From Dermatemys mawii (taxonomy: Eukaryota > Chordata > Testudines > Dermatemydidae): a stretch of DNA of 64,000 bases. The notes under the pieces were generated by a model. It ran no database searches, was not told where the DNA came from, and saw only the letters and a program-made list of their open reading frames with translations. Position numbers and translations under genes: made by a program. Below are positions 10,741 to 23,203 of the stretch, piece after piece. Position 1 is the first letter of the stretch; each line of letters begins with the position of its first letter. The stretch spans positions 841,950 to 905,949 of the forward strand of contig ML677342.1 of NCBI GenBank assembly GCA_007922305.1. Reading direction: 5' to 3'.

Positions 10741-11424
10741 CAGAGGGCTTGGTTACACTGGCACTTTATAGCGCTGTAAAGCCCCCACGAGCGCTATAAC
10801 CTCCTCCCCATCCACACTGGCAAGGCACGAAGAGCGCTATAACCGCGGAGTTATACCGCTCCTGGTAATCCACCTCCGCATGGGGAATAAGGGCTGTAGC
10901 GCAGCTGCTGTAGCGCTACAGCAAGAATGTGGACACCCACTGCGCTACAAGTGATCTCTCGAGATGCCTGGAGCCATTTAAGGCAACTGACGTCTCTTCC
11001 CTTTGTTTTGAACTCGGCTGGAGGAATGCGGAAGTACCTCTTTAGAGTTTCTCTCTTAACTCGGCAGATAAGCAGTGCAAATGTTTAAGGAGGGAGCCTG
11101 TGTGGAAACAAAGCCCTCTGTGAATGGAGGCTCCCTGACAGGCTTTCAGAAGAACGGAAAAAACACTGTCTCTCTCCCTCCACATACACACAACGTGTCC
11201 CCCCTCACCCCCCTCGTTTAAAAAGCACGTTGCACCCAGCTGAATGCTGGGATACCTGCCCTAATGTGCTGCTCTTAATGCCGCATTAAGTGCCCCAAAT
11301 GTGGCCATGCTATACCGCTGGCGCGCCTGAGTGTGGACATACAATAGCGCTATACGTATTACTGTATAAGGGGACCGCTATAACCAATAGCGCTATAAAC
11401 TTGTAAGTGTAACCATGCCCTTAG
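10741..11424. mobile_element. Nonautonomous TIR element, GC-rich, about 0.68 kb
   Basis: The left end CAGAGGGCTTGGTTACACT is matched in reverse complement by AGTGTAACCATGCCCTTAG at the right end. The subterminal parts carry repeated GCGCTATA motifs in both orientations (about 10770, 10793, 10834, 11345, 11370 and 11389), which could be transposase-binding repeats. GC content exceeds the flanks by eye. No transposase frame is present. I found no clear 8-bp target duplication, so the class (hAT-like) is an inference from the CAG start and overall layout. Confidence 0.65.
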
Positions 11425-11560
11425 GGTAGCTCAAAGCAGAGCAGGGTAGTTTTCATGCTGTATAAGTACCTTATGTTTAGGTAGCTCAAAGTACTGTACT
11501 GTAAGTACTGTATAAGTACCTTATACTTAGGTAGCTCAAAGCAGAGCAGGGTGGTTTTCA
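11423..11560. repeat. Local duplication beside the TIR element
   Basis: The motif GGTAGCTCAAAG appears three times (about 11425, 11480 and 11530). CTGTATAAGTACCTTAT appears twice and CAAAGCAGAGCAGGGT twice. This is a short tandem rearrangement directly abutting the right end of the preceding element. Confidence 0.7.
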
Positions 11561-11926
11561 GTTGTCTCATGTTGACAAGAAGTCACCAGCTCCCTCTGTC
11601 GCTGAAGATGGTTAAAAAGATCTAATTGCCCTCCTTCAGCTGATTATGTTTTAGATATCAGGAGATGCTACTACAAATTTAAAATTCAGGATGATAGCAT
11701 GACTGCTGAGAGGAGTATTTAGAGATTCCAACTTTTTTCTTTTTCTTTTTTTCTTTTCTTTTAGTAGTTGGAAGTACCTCACTATTTTTAAGAAAAACAA
11801 GTTACAACTCACGCAGCTGCATATTATCCATAATTCTAAATTGTTTATATTACCAAGTCCTTTGAAATCTACAAGAAAACACCATTAGTATCTTGTAGGC
11901 ATCTCATCATTTCACACCTGCATTGA
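11561..11926. other. Noncoding DNA
   Basis: Includes a CT-rich tract (about 11730-11765). Nothing else is identified. Confidence 0.5.
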
Positions 11927-12334
11927 GGCTTGCAAGATCAATTCTCACCTTGTCATACTCTAAGGGAGAATAAAACTACTGTAACTTGGGATCTTGCTAT
12001 GGTATTAAATACTCTCACAGATGCTATCCACCGTTTTGAGACTATAGGCAGCTGCCTTAATACATCTTATAGTCAAAACAACTTTTCTACTAGCTATTAC
12101 TATACTTCTGTCAGAAGAGTAGTTGAATTAAACTGTCTGGCACAGAGTTACATTTTCTTTCTGGCAAGAATTATATTGCCAGCAGTGGACACTGAGAACT
12201 GCTGGCACCAAAGGATTATTGCATTATTAGTAGACACTTCATTCTTTATAATATTTAAAGATGATGTTACATTTAGACAATGTGCTTCCTTAAAGCGAAC
12301 ACAGGTTTCCACATCAATTTTGAAATCTGCCTAG
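11927..12334 (+). CDS. Unrecognised open frame, possible upstream exon
   Basis: An open stretch of about 135 codons has a protein-like composition (segments such as TTVTWDLAMVLNTL, IHRFETIGSCL and RIILPAVDTENCWHQR). It ends at TAG 12332-12334. A usable acceptor (ATTTCACACCTGCATTGAGGCTTGCAAG, AG at 11935-11936) precedes it, but the only AG|GT donor-like site (ACACAG|GTTTCC, 12304/12305) is weak and would leave phase 0, whereas the exon at 15553 needs two leftover bases. It could be an exon of the same host gene with a missing partner, a decayed exon, or chance: an open run of this length is expected about once per window of this composition. I do not assign a function. Confidence 0.35.
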   Translation, partial: GLQDQFSPCHTLRENKTTVTWDLAMVLNTLTDAIHRFETIGSCLNTSYSQNNFSTSYYYTSVRRVVELNCLAQSYIFFLARIILPAVDTENCWHQRIIALLVDTSFFIIFKDDVTFRQCASLKRTQVSTSILKSA

Positions 12335-13203
12335 AAGTTTGCTCTCCCAAACCTCATAACTCAGAATCCAAAAGTCTCTGCCACCTGCTTGACATTAAGA
12401 GATCTCTGAAAGACTGTATTTAACAAACTGCTGTATTCCAAAAATCTCCCTAACAGCTCATATACTATCAGCAGAGAAAACGTGGCCTCTTATTACTACT
12501 CTGACTTTATCAATCATGATTTCCATTAAGGAATCCTGTTTTCATCAAAGTAAATAATTGCTATTTCCTATTACTACAGATTTTTCAAGAGGTGTAGCGG
12601 CCTACTTGGCTAAATTGGGGGGAAAAAAATTCTGTACACAGCTACAGAGAATAAGAATTTGTCCTGGACATTGCCAGCATTTTAAAACTTCTAGAGTTTC
12701 CTCGTGAAAATATTTTTATTTTCCTTTACCTACTTTACTATCTTATCTTTATGCTTAGCCTTCAGAAGACTTCATTTGTGTTACTGAGGAAGCTTAAACG
12801 TTACTGTTGTAATAATCCCTTACTCTTCTGTAGCGTACCCTGCTCGGTACATGCCACCCTTTCCTCTCAAAGCTGCTTGATCATGCTCACATTATAGTCA
12901 GTGGCAAAACTCCCATTGATTTTTTTATTTTTTGGAGTAAAATTAGGCCCTAATTGCCACTTCATCCGAAGAAATTCAAGATGAGTGTTATGGTTTATTT
13001 CCCCGCTCATGGGTAAGAGAATGGAATTTTTTTAAAAAAAATGTGTTTGGAGTCACTTAAAAACTAGGGAGTGACTTTAGCAACAATGTGTCTATACCTC
13101 TAAACTTTATCTAGTGGGACTGGGAAAAATAATTTGAATAGGATAACCTTCAAACAAACAAACAAAAACAGCCAAATCTACAAAACATTGGGGTAATGAA
13201 GTA
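12335..13203. other. AT-rich noncoding DNA
   Basis: No recognisable exon or repeat. Confidence 0.5.
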
Positions 13204-13623
13204 CCCTAGAGCAGTGGTTCTCAATCAAGGGTATACATACTCCAAGGGGTATACAGGGGTGTCTATTAGGGGGTACATCAACTTATCTGGATATTTGCCT
13301 AGTTTTATTACAGGCTATGTAAAAAGCACTAGAAAAGTCAGTACAAACTAAAATTTCATGCAGACAGTAATTTGTTTATACTGCTCTATATACTATATAC
13401 TGAAATGCAAATACAATATATTCCAATTGATTTATAATTATGTGGTTAAAATGAGAAAAAAGCAATTTTTCAGTTATAGCGTGTTGTCACACTTCTATAT
13501 TTTTTGTCTGATTTTGTAAATAAGTAGTTTTTAAATGAGGTGAAACTTGGGGGTACACAAGACAAATTAGATTCTTGAAAGGGATACAATAGTCTGGAAT
13601 GGTTGAGAGACACTGCCTTAGAG
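13204..13623. mobile_element. hAT-like nonautonomous element with 8-bp target duplication
   Basis: The element (13212-13615) begins CAGTGGTTCTCAATC and ends GGTTGAGAGACACTG, inverted ends typical of Charlie-type hAT elements. It is flanked by CCCTAGAG and CCTTAGAG (7 of 8 identical), the duplication length that hAT transposases make. The interior is AT-rich and holds no transposase frame. Confidence 0.8.
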
Positions 13624-15552
13624 GGAAGGTCTGATCCTTCTTTCTAGATTAGGAGGTAAGGTCTAAATATGCATAATTAAGTAAAGGAGTGGTGATCCAT
13701 AACTAGATTTCCTACGTGCTAAGGCAATACAAATAATAAATTTTACAATAACAACCAGTACTGTTCAACTCAGAGAATTACAGAATATTATATTACCCCT
13801 GAATTTGGAGCATTCCAGGAGAGCTTCTATTATGGTGTAAAAGAAAGTTTCTGAACTAAATGAGACTATTAAAATTATTTACTCTAGCCATTGCCCCAAC
13901 TAAAGATCAGACTTTTATTCTGAAAGAAACTTGAAAATTTTAAACAGAAATCAAGTGCAGGCTGCCCTTACTCTTTTTTAAAAAAAAATTCCAAGGCTTT
14001 TTAAATATATACACACATAGTAATGATGTGGCAGTATTTATAATTTCAGTTGTTAATTGTTCAAATCAGAGACACTTTATGGAAATTTTGGTGGCACTTA
14101 AAACAAAGTAGAAGGAAGATGGAAACTGATGTGTAATTTCTCCTTAGATGCATTGGGGCAAATTCACCCCTGGTGTAACTACATTGAAGTCAGTTCCCAA
14201 GATTCTGAACAACACTAAACTCACACTTGGCACAGCTAGGGAAAGAGAAACTGCCTTGGTGTAATTTAAAGCAGCCTCCAGGCTGATCTGAGTTATGCAG
14301 CTGTAGCAGTTATATTAGTTTCCCAGAGTTAAGCCCCTCCTGACTGTGGCTTGTGCCACGTTAGAGGAATAAGTGGTATAAAGCCAGTTTTATGGCAACC
14401 AAAGGTTCATCTGTCCCATGAGAATCTTCCCTTACTTGCTGAAGGTGGCCTTAAGTGCCTTTTCACTGCTGGAGCCAGTGCAAAGGGCACTTAACAACAA
14501 GGATCTGGGTTAATGGTTTTACATCAGAGAGAAAATGAACTGATTTTGCAAGATAGTACTGATTATGCAATAGGATTTTCAAAGGCATCTGACGCTCTTA
14601 AGTCATTTTAGAAAATCCCACCCATTTCTTATAGAACAGCGGAGACCAGAGAGAAATAGTTTAAGATGCACAAGAGTGTTTGTGAAAAAGAAATACTAAA
14701 AATTGGAAGTGAAAGTTTGAAATGAGAATTCCACATGCACAATAGGATGGAGAGAAGGAACTACATCGTCTCAAGTGTGCCGGAGCTACCCTGAGAAATG
14801 GGGGACGAGGGGCAAAAGGGCATAGTCCCTAGGCATGTGTTAGGGCAGCTCTAATATGTCCCAGCACTACTGAGACCCTCTAGTGCGATCTGGCAACATC
14901 TTGCTTTCTCTCTAGAATGTCCCCCTATGTTGGGAAGGCCATGAATGGATGACACTGAGCCATCTATGCCAGTTTTACAGCAATCAGAGATTCTCCTTGT
15001 ATTGGGAATCCTAGCTGTTTCTCCAAGCTAGCTTTCTATCTGATTTGGGCCAGTAAAGCATGGCCAAAGATTCTGAACCCAAATTTGCCTCATTTCATGC
15101 AAAGTAGAAATCTTGGTAGCATGTCTAGCAGAAGATACATCATCATCACCTCAAAAGGTATTGATCCTGCAGAGTGTACTCATAATGTTGACAACATGCC
15201 CTACTGATTATCTCTAAAGAGAAGGGTAATGGAAACTAATGCCAAAAAAGTAACATAGTTTGGTTACTTAGCCTACTTTTCAGTCCATGTTGAAGAGAGA
15301 CTATTTAAAAATAACTATATAATGAAACCAGTGTGTTTAACTGTCTGTGTTACAGTTCCAGTTATGTATAAAACTCAGCTGCAAAAAATTTACCAGTATC
15401 TAAGAAATAAAATGATTTTTTTTTAAATTTCACATCTGATCAGCTGGGAGTAAACAAATAAATTATAAATAAACTTTTTTAGTTCTTATGTTTCATATTT
15501 GTTCTTAAAGAGATTTTTTGTCTTTTTAACTCAAAACTGTTTATCTTTCCAG
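13624..15552. other. Noncoding DNA with old repeat traces
   Basis: Near 14158-14200 and 14568-14635 are phrases (GCAAATTCACCCCTGGTGTAA; GATTTTCAAAGGCATCTGA) that resemble worn interspersed repeats common in amniotes. They are too short to classify. No exon is seen. Confidence 0.4.
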
Positions 15553-15666
15553 GATATTTCAGAATGGTTTTGGTGAGCTACTTCCATCAGATTTCTCCAA
15601 ACCAAATATCAGTCACTCATTACACTGGCTATCTTGCATAACGCCATTTTGTCCTCCTTTACTTAT
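15553..15666 (+). CDS. KIAA0825: Host-gene exon 1 of 8 in window (KIAA0825-like)
   Basis: An open exon is bounded by TTATCTTTCCAG and a strong donor, GTGAGT. It begins with one base completing a codon and ends with two leftover bases (AT), which join to G of the next exon to give Met. The peptide includes IFQNGFGELLPSDFSK and ends in ITPFCPPLL. The other two frames are closed. It opens a 499-codon phased chain. I link this chain to the large vertebrate protein KIAA0825 (C5orf36; about 1275 residues in human, linked to postaxial polydactyly, with a DUF4495 domain as I recall) from memory of its C-proximal sequence. The molecular function is unknown. Earlier exons must lie upstream and are not found here. 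Confidence 0.65.
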
Positions 15667-18600
15667 GTGAGTATCTCTAGCTGATATAAATAAGAAAAAA
15701 ATGAGATAGTTAATGCTAGTTAGATATTGCTGTGATATTGTGCTGATAGTGTTCATGGATAAATATTGTAGTTAAAATTCAGTTGAAACAATATATAAGC
15801 ACTTTTCTAAATTTATAATGTGAAGTGTTCTGTTTAAACTTCCATGATCTATAAGAAAGGGTATGAGGAAGGTTTTTTAGGGCTCTTTAGCAATGTATTT
15901 ATCTTATGTTAGATGTCTGAATTATTTTCAATATGTAGCTCTTTAGCAGTGTATTTATGTTATATTAAATATCTGAATTATTTTCAATATTTCATGTTTG
16001 TTTATATTTCATGAAAATATAAATATACAATAGTTGACAATCATGTAATTAAGCACAGGTACAATTTTCATAGCATTTGAATTTAGGGGAAAGTAAAAGG
16101 ACTAGCTCAAAAAAGTAGGTGTGATATTTAAATAACGAATTGAAAAATATGCCAGTATTTTCCACTGCTTGGTTATATTTTATTTTTAGGGAATTTGCTA
16201 CATGTTTAAAAGCAAATGCATAATTTCTCTTTCTGTTTCACTGCATATAATAACAAGTATCACAAAGCATATGTTACAAACTGCGCTGTCATTCCCTTTC
16301 TAATTTTGGTCTCAACTTACTCACTCACCCATTGTCGATCCCTTTGCCTCTTCCCCATACCCCCCTTCCAAGTTATTTTTGACTTCTGGCATTTTCTAAA
16401 AGACCTTCCCCTTCATTTTTCATAATTTAGATGTTTGTAAATCTGTATATTCATTCTGAAAACATATATTTTCATATTTAAAAACAATAAAGAAAAGACA
16501 AAGGAATCTGGCTCCATTCTTAAAATAATTTATGCTAAAATGGAAGGGCCTGATGCAGTGAAAACCATAGCCAAGATCCTGAGTTTTGAGCCACTTTTGT
16601 GATTTCCTGATTCTAGGCCAGTTCCCACAATGTAACTTATGCAATGGATCACCAGAGTAAAAAGATGCCCTTAACACACCTTTGCTTACAGGGAGAAGAG
16701 CAGTGTAGTGTAGCAGCTAGTATTGTCTCTTACTCTACCCAAGGATTCCTCCTATGCAAGGAAACTCCATTTCAGTCAGCAGCAAAACTCCCACTAACTG
16801 CAGGATTTCACACATGGACTTTAGGGCAGCTTTGCTCTGAGGATGTAGCTGAAAGCTGCTCTGACACTACTCAGGACTTATGTATTGCCACTTTGTGGGA
16901 CAAAAATAATCAGAATATAAATGATGGGAATCTATGTGTCGCTCCATACGCTAAGGAAGTGAATTCCATGGTAGGCCGGCACAGGAAAATAGAAGGCATA
17001 AAAAGAGGGCAAATCCGCCACAAGCAACATGGCTAGTGTGTCTACACAGAGACAATCCATATGACCAGACTCCCAAAACACTTAATACTTGTCTTTGGCA
17101 ATAACATTTTCACCTATTCAGAAAATTCAGTGCAATACTCACATTTTGATGGAAGTATCACTAATTTGTAGAAGGGACAGATTTTGAGAATTCTCAATTT
17201 TGCTATGAATATTTTGCCTAGTATATTTGTATTATGGAACTTTTCCTCTTTCAATATCATGTATGAAGTGTGAACAATAAAAAGTAAAAAAGAAAAATAT
17301 TCAAGATGCAGAAAACTATAGTATTAAAGTATCCCAACTATTTATTAATCTTTGTAAATTTCAGCTTCTAAACAGAGTTGTGTTCATATTCATAGCTAAG
17401 TTGAAAACAAGTGTGTGTGTCTAGTGCTCCACACAGTGGGGCCCTGATCCATGACTGGAGTCCCTAGATGCTACATCAAAACAAATAATAATTATTATTA
17501 TTATAATAATTTTGCCCTGGAAGCTGGTGGTGCTTCCATGAAAAGGCATAGTCCATATAACTAAAATGTTTGTTAATCTCAGAAGAAATGTTCAGTATGA
17601 TAGTATGCTGTGTTTCTTATGGTGGCTCAGATCTATGCTGGAGTTAGATATGAAAAAGTGAGAAATTGTGTTAATTTGATAGTAATGTACTCAAACATCT
17701 TGTTTCTAGAAGTAACCTAGGGGTGGAGGAAAGCTTGATATTTTAAGAATTCTAGATACATTGATATACACGTTGGTTTATACAATGTTTCTTTGACTTT
17801 TATTTTTTTAAAAATAAGCATTGTTAACTTTTATTTGTCTAATAAAAAAGATTGAATTTTGCACATTTATTTTTCATGTTAGATTCCAACAAAAATAACA
17901 CATTTGTTTATCAAGCTATTTAGTGACTAATTTTAATGAATACTTATGTTCTTTTCGTGATTCGGTTTGATGGTTCAGAAATTGCTTTTTTATGGACCTA
18001 AATATCTACAATTGGCAAATCATCACTTTTTTCTTTTCTTCCATGATTACAAAACTGAAAATTTAAATGTCTGATATTTATATATAGTTTACCTTTTGTC
18101 TCTTTTTTTTTATGAGGCTAATGTTATGTTCATGGCTACATGCGCTAGGAGGATGAGAGAACATATGCCTCTCCATATGTCCAATACAAAAACTTCTCAG
18201 TGCATTTATTGGTGCTAGCTCAGTGACTGTAGGGAATGTCTGCAACATTTTATTTTTCCTCTGAGTGAGTCACACCACTGTACATTTCAGTTTGCAAGAG
18301 GCTTAAAGAGCCAAGAACTGGTGTATATAATATATTGTAACATGATAACTTCCCATCTGGTCAATGACAGACAAGCTTATTTCTACCCAGATATTCTAAA
18401 AATGGCTTTTAATTTATTATAAGTAATTTTCAATATTAATAATCATATGCCCAACTGACCAAACATCTCACAGTCTCATATTTGGGGGGCAATGAAAAGC
18501 AGTGGTGGAAATGAAAGCCAGCCATAAAGATAAACACAACTGAGGCTGGCCACTGTACATTTTTATAAATTCAGTGAAATTAGAGTTTACACATAAGCCA

Positions 18601-19325
18601 GAATGCTAAATGTCATTAATATTCATGTTTTTTTTAATATTTACCTTTCTTGTAACATAATTCTTGCTTTGTTGCTTTCATACATGTGTTAAAGACCTGT
18701 TGTGTATATATAGTGTATAATGTATTTTAAGAATAGTTATTAAAAATGGAAAGGATTAATCCTGAAAATGTATTTTAATAAATGTAAAAAAAAATCCAAG
18801 GTTTTCTGTTTGCTGTAAATTGTATTCAGATTTGAATTTGTGTGTCTACTAATTAGTCATATATAAATTACAAGTCTAGCCATACATATTTATTAATATA
18901 CAATGAACATAACTGTAAAGCAGTTAGGTTTCTACATACACATCATACTTGACACAAACTCACAAAAGCATTAAAATGACAGGGAAGCCACCTAACAATA
19001 TTTCTTCTTCCACAGCCACATAGCATCCCCACAATTACCATACACCACAGACAGTATAATCATAGCATTGTCCATTCACAATACCCCTTTACTAAACTAC
19101 CCATTCACTATCTGTTCCTTGAAGATATTTGGCATAATGGTGTTTTGAGCTGTAGGGGTATTTCATAAAGGGGGTTAAGGGAGGCAGACTTACATGATCT
19201 GAGACAAATAGGTTTTTGTGGTAATGGTAAGGTGTGTGATTCTGGGTTAAGGAGTAAAGGGAATGTACTGTTAAATGGCTTAGGTTATTATAGTGATGAG
19301 CACAGTATAAAAGCCTGTGTAGGGC
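15667..19325 (+). other. Intron, 5' part
   Basis: AT-rich intron sequence with no further exon. It contains a 56-bp tandem duplication (listed separately) and an ATT-rich microsatellite at about 17485-17512. The open frame at 16644-17036 has no splice support or recognisable family features. Confidence 0.55.
15883..15994. repeat. 56-bp tandem duplication
   Basis: Two adjacent copies starting CTCTTTAGCAATGTATTTAT and CTCTTTAGCAGTGTATTTAT, each ending in GAATTATTTTCAATAT, differ at a few bases. This is a simple intronic duplication. Confidence 0.85.
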
Positions 19326-19440
19326 AGAGTGACCAGACAGCAAATGTGACAAATTGGGACAGTGGGTGAGGAGTAATAGGGACCTACATAAGAAAAAGAC
19401 CCAAAAATCAGAACTGTCCCTATAAAATTGGGACATTTTA
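19325..19440. mobile_element. Fragment of a TIR element (GTGACCAGA end)
   Basis: It begins AGAGTGACCAGACAGC and continues into a segment with AATTGGGACAGT and, inverted, ACTGTCCCTATAAAATTGGGAC. This is the layout of a small DNA-transposon family common in reptile genomes whose far end normally mirrors the start. Here the far terminus is lost after about 19440. Confidence 0.5.
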
Positions 19441-20869
19441 TACTGTAGAATAGAATAGAACTTTTCATTTCCGTGCTTTTTGTGACTTTGTGATTGGTAT
19501 ACTATGTATGTAGTAACCCTGACTGAACAACCGAGGTTTTGGTAGATTCATTTCTAAGGAGTTTTAATGCTCAAATGAAGGTGAAGAGTTGAATGATGAG
19601 GCAGGAGAATGAGTGATGGTCACTGGCAGACCCATGGAGGTAGAAGTACGGCAACTGACAAATATTTCTTTTTCCACCAGCAAGTCTTCTGGGTTATGTG
19701 CCAGCTGCTGCTATAAATGGCACATAATATTTATATTCAGCTGCACATAAATCCTTCTCCATTGCAGGATACAATCTGACAGAAAAGTGTAGTTCCTGGT
19801 AAGAAAATTTTATCTGCTAGAAAAGGTTTTGTGTGTGCATAGCACCTAAAATTTATTCATGTATAGTTTTTGGACTGGTGCATAAGTAACTAATGCACTG
19901 GTGCATGTCACATTTATGTGTTTACATAAAGTTTACATGCATAGTGAATAAAATTTCTCAATCATCAACTGCTGGAGAATATAGTTTTGGCTCAAATGAA
20001 TAAATGTTATGGCTAAAAATGATGCAAAAAAAATTTTAAGCACATTTTATGTAGGAAAATAGTTTTTTTGTTTTTTTATAAATGTTAGTCAACAATGAAA
20101 GGGAAGACTACCAAGGACAAATTTTGTTCAGAACCCAATTTCAAAGACTTCCTTCTAAAAACTTATGATGAGAAATAAAATAAAATCTAAGCAGAAAATT
20201 CAAAGGCCATAAAAACTAATACTTTGTGGAATTATACATCAAGAAGACATTTACTTTAGAGAAAAGCAACATTTTATGCTCATTCTAAGTCCATTTTAGA
20301 ACTCTACTTTAACTATGGAGTCAATACTAAGAGCCTCCATAATGTAATAAAATATTTATGGTAGAGCCAGTCAATTACTGAAGAAAGAACATTTGTGATC
20401 ATTTGGATTCTGAATAGCTGTGTGATTGAGTCACATTTGTGCCTTTTTTAATTGCTATTTGTGAACATTCACATGAACAGGTCCATGTTTATAGAAGAAC
20501 TGGGTTTTAAAATTAAGTATATTAATGATCCCCGTGTGGATTAAGGGATCATTGTCAAAAGGGCAACATCTTTGTCAGAACCAAACAACTCTGACAGAAA
20601 ATGGGAAGGTAGGGACCTGTTATAATAATTGGCCCAACAAATTTACCCTAACTGAGTGAAACTGAAAGTTCATAAGAAATCACAATAAGCTATAATAATA
20701 AATGTTAATGGGAAAAAGTGCAAAAGTGAGAAAGACTGTATTAGTCCAAACAAAAAGGCCTACTGATATAATTCAATGACTGTGTTACATCGTGCTTGGT
20801 AAACAAGACTGTGTGAAATCAAAAATCAGTGAACCAAAATTGGAGTGTCAGAAATTAGGCTTAATTTTT
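19441..20869 (+). other. Intron
   Basis: AT-rich. No exon or recognisable repeat. Confidence 0.5.
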
Positions 20870-21960
20870 GTCCTGGAGTTTAAGGTCAGAAGGGATCATC
20901 AGATCACCTAGCCCAGAGATGGACAAACTGGCCCACCGGACCCTCCTGCTGGCCCCTGAGCTCCTGGCATGGGATGCTAGCCCCCCAACCCCTCCCTGCT
21001 GTTTCCCCTTACCCGCAGCCTCAGCTTACTATGCTGCTGGCGAAATGCTCTGGGGGTTGAGACTGTGAGCTCCTGGGCCAGCACAGCTGCAGAGCCATTG
21101 CCACCGGTGCTGTAGGCAGCGCGATAAAGGGGCAGGAGCACAGGGGGTTAGACAGAGGGCAGGGGAGTTCGGGGAGAGTTCTGTCTCCCCACTGGAAATG
21201 CCACACTTAATACATGCTAGAATCACATTTGCCTTTTTCACAGCTGCATCACATTGGTGGCTCATAGTCATCCTATGATCAACCCACACATCTGTTCTTT
21301 CTGCTTCTCTGTCAATTCCAACTGAAGAGCCAGAAATTCATATTTTTAGACCCTACATGCATGGCCGTGCATTTTGTACTATTGAATTTCATCCCAGAAC
21401 TTCATTCTGTCACTCCAGTCTTCAAAGTCATCAGGTCTTCCCATATAATATTCTGATCCTCCTCTGTATTGAAAATGCCTCCCAACTTTTTGTCATCCGC
21501 AAATTTCATGGCCATGCTCCTACTTTTTGTACCACAGTCATTCGTAAAAATACTGAATAAGATTAGTTCCAAAATGGATCCTTGAGGAACTCTGCTGGTA
21601 GTCTCCCTATGAACTAATAATTCACATTTCAGCACCACCCATTACTTTTTCCCCTTTAGCCAGTTCCTTAATCTCTTTACAACACTTCTATTGATCCCCA
21701 TCTTCCTAATTTAATTCATAATTTCCCAGCTGGCACCATCTCAAAAGTTTTGTGGATGCCCAAGTATATTAAATCCATTGCACTTCCCTTCTCTAAAAAA
21801 TCAGTTATTTTCTGAAAAAAGGAAATCAGGTTAGTCTGGTATGATCTACTTTTGGTAAGCCAGTGTTGCATTTCATCTCCTTTACCTTTAATAATTTCTT
21901 CCTTCACAATTTGTTCTAAAGCCTTGCATACCATTGGGGTCAGACTAAAGGTATGTGTAC
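20870..21960 (-). mobile_element. CR1 LINE fragment, interrupted by a hAT-like insertion
   Basis: Read on the minus strand, 21960 to 21186 encodes worn RT with SRVPQGSILELIL, KFADDKKLGG and, further on, VDHRMTMSHQCDAAVKKAN, the C-terminal RT region of CR1. The 3' tail at 20913-20870 contains the typical segment (on + strand AAGGTCAGAAGGGATCATC). A GC-rich element splits the two parts. Stops and frameshifts make the copy inactive, and the 5' half of ORF2 is absent. Confidence 0.8.
20914..21185. mobile_element. hAT-like element nested in the CR1 copy
   Basis: It starts CAGAGATGGACAAACTGGCCC and continues GGCCCCTGAGCTCCTGGC, the same opening as the element at 30528 (CAGGGGTGGGCAAACTACGG). It is GC-rich and interrupts the CR1 tail. 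The right end is placed where CR1 similarity resumes, and I see no clean matching terminus. Confidence 0.5.
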
Positions 21961-23203
21961 TCAATAATGTAAGTCCAGGTTTGAACCTGGACTGAAGCCT
22001 AACCCCCTTGTTTCCACACACCAGTTGTACTAACCTAGGGTCCCAGGGCCATGCAGGGATGGAAGGTCCACGCCCTACTGCTTTCCTGTGTGTGCCCATG
22101 ACCATGTGTTTGCACTAGACTTGGGTCCCGAAAGTCCTCCAGATGTGTCCCAGAGTCCCTGGCAGCAGAGGAGCATCACTGCAGGCAGCCAGTGCAGTAG
22201 CTCAAAGCGCCATTACTGCTTGGCTGAGCAGGTCTCATTCCTGTTCCAGCTCCCCCTTGCTGCTGTGTGGAGCTTGCCTGGAGCAAAGCTGACAGGTGGG
22301 GACAGCTCCTAGTCACCAACTGAGCCAGGAGCTCTGGGTCCACAGTTGGAGTCAGATGGGTCAGGGAGAGTAGGGAAGTTTGCTTGCAGCAGCCAGGTAC
22401 ATTACATTGTAAAACCAGACCAAAATCAATTAACTTCTTAATTTTTGCATTTTTAAGCTGGCTGTTGTTGGTGTTCACTAGCTGAACTCAAGTTAAATCC
22501 AGAGATGTAGATCCATTTGGATCCTGACCATAGTATTATCCCCAGGTATAGGGGAAGAACAAAAATTTTAAAATAAGTAATTTTAAAGTATTGTATCTCA
22601 GGAAATCTGTGACCAGAATTAACTCAGATTTGAACCACTATCTCTACCAGGGACCCTTTGCTGGCATACCAGTTATTAGAGCAATCTCAGTTTGCATGTG
22701 AATTTTGCAAGACTTGGAAAAATAAGCTTTACACTGAAAGCACAGCTTCTGTTGCACCCTGTTACATATTCCTTTTAGCATTTTCATTGGTTTTGTTATT
22801 TATCCACTTCTTATACTTGATTTCAGATATTTTATAGCCTCATGATAAACAATGTAACACTGTACGAAAATATCACAACCTCAAATTTATTCAAGCACGA
22901 GAAAATTCATTTTTGCCTCATGGAACACGAACATACATGGTTTCATGAAAGAGATAAGTGAGGTTACTTTGTATCAGTTATAAATTTGGCAGACTACCAA
23001 ATGTTAATTTGCTTTTAGCTAGTTGAGATTAAATGTAATTCCTTCCCTGATCAGCCTTAAAGTAAGCAAGCATGAAAGCATTTTCTGAGTAATCTGGGAG
23101 GAATTGACATTTAAAGGAGTTAGCATTACATCTGCACTTTAAGGCTATTAATTTCATAGATAAATTAACTACATTATTCTGTCTTTATCTTACATTTTGA
23201 AAG
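21961..23203 (+). other. Intron
   Basis: From about 21943 to 22490 the DNA is GC-richer (GGTATGTGTACTCAATAATG, later TTGAACCTGGACTGAAGCC) and may be a worn GTCTACA-type MITE, but no clear right terminus is found. The remainder is AT-rich intron. Confidence 0.4.
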
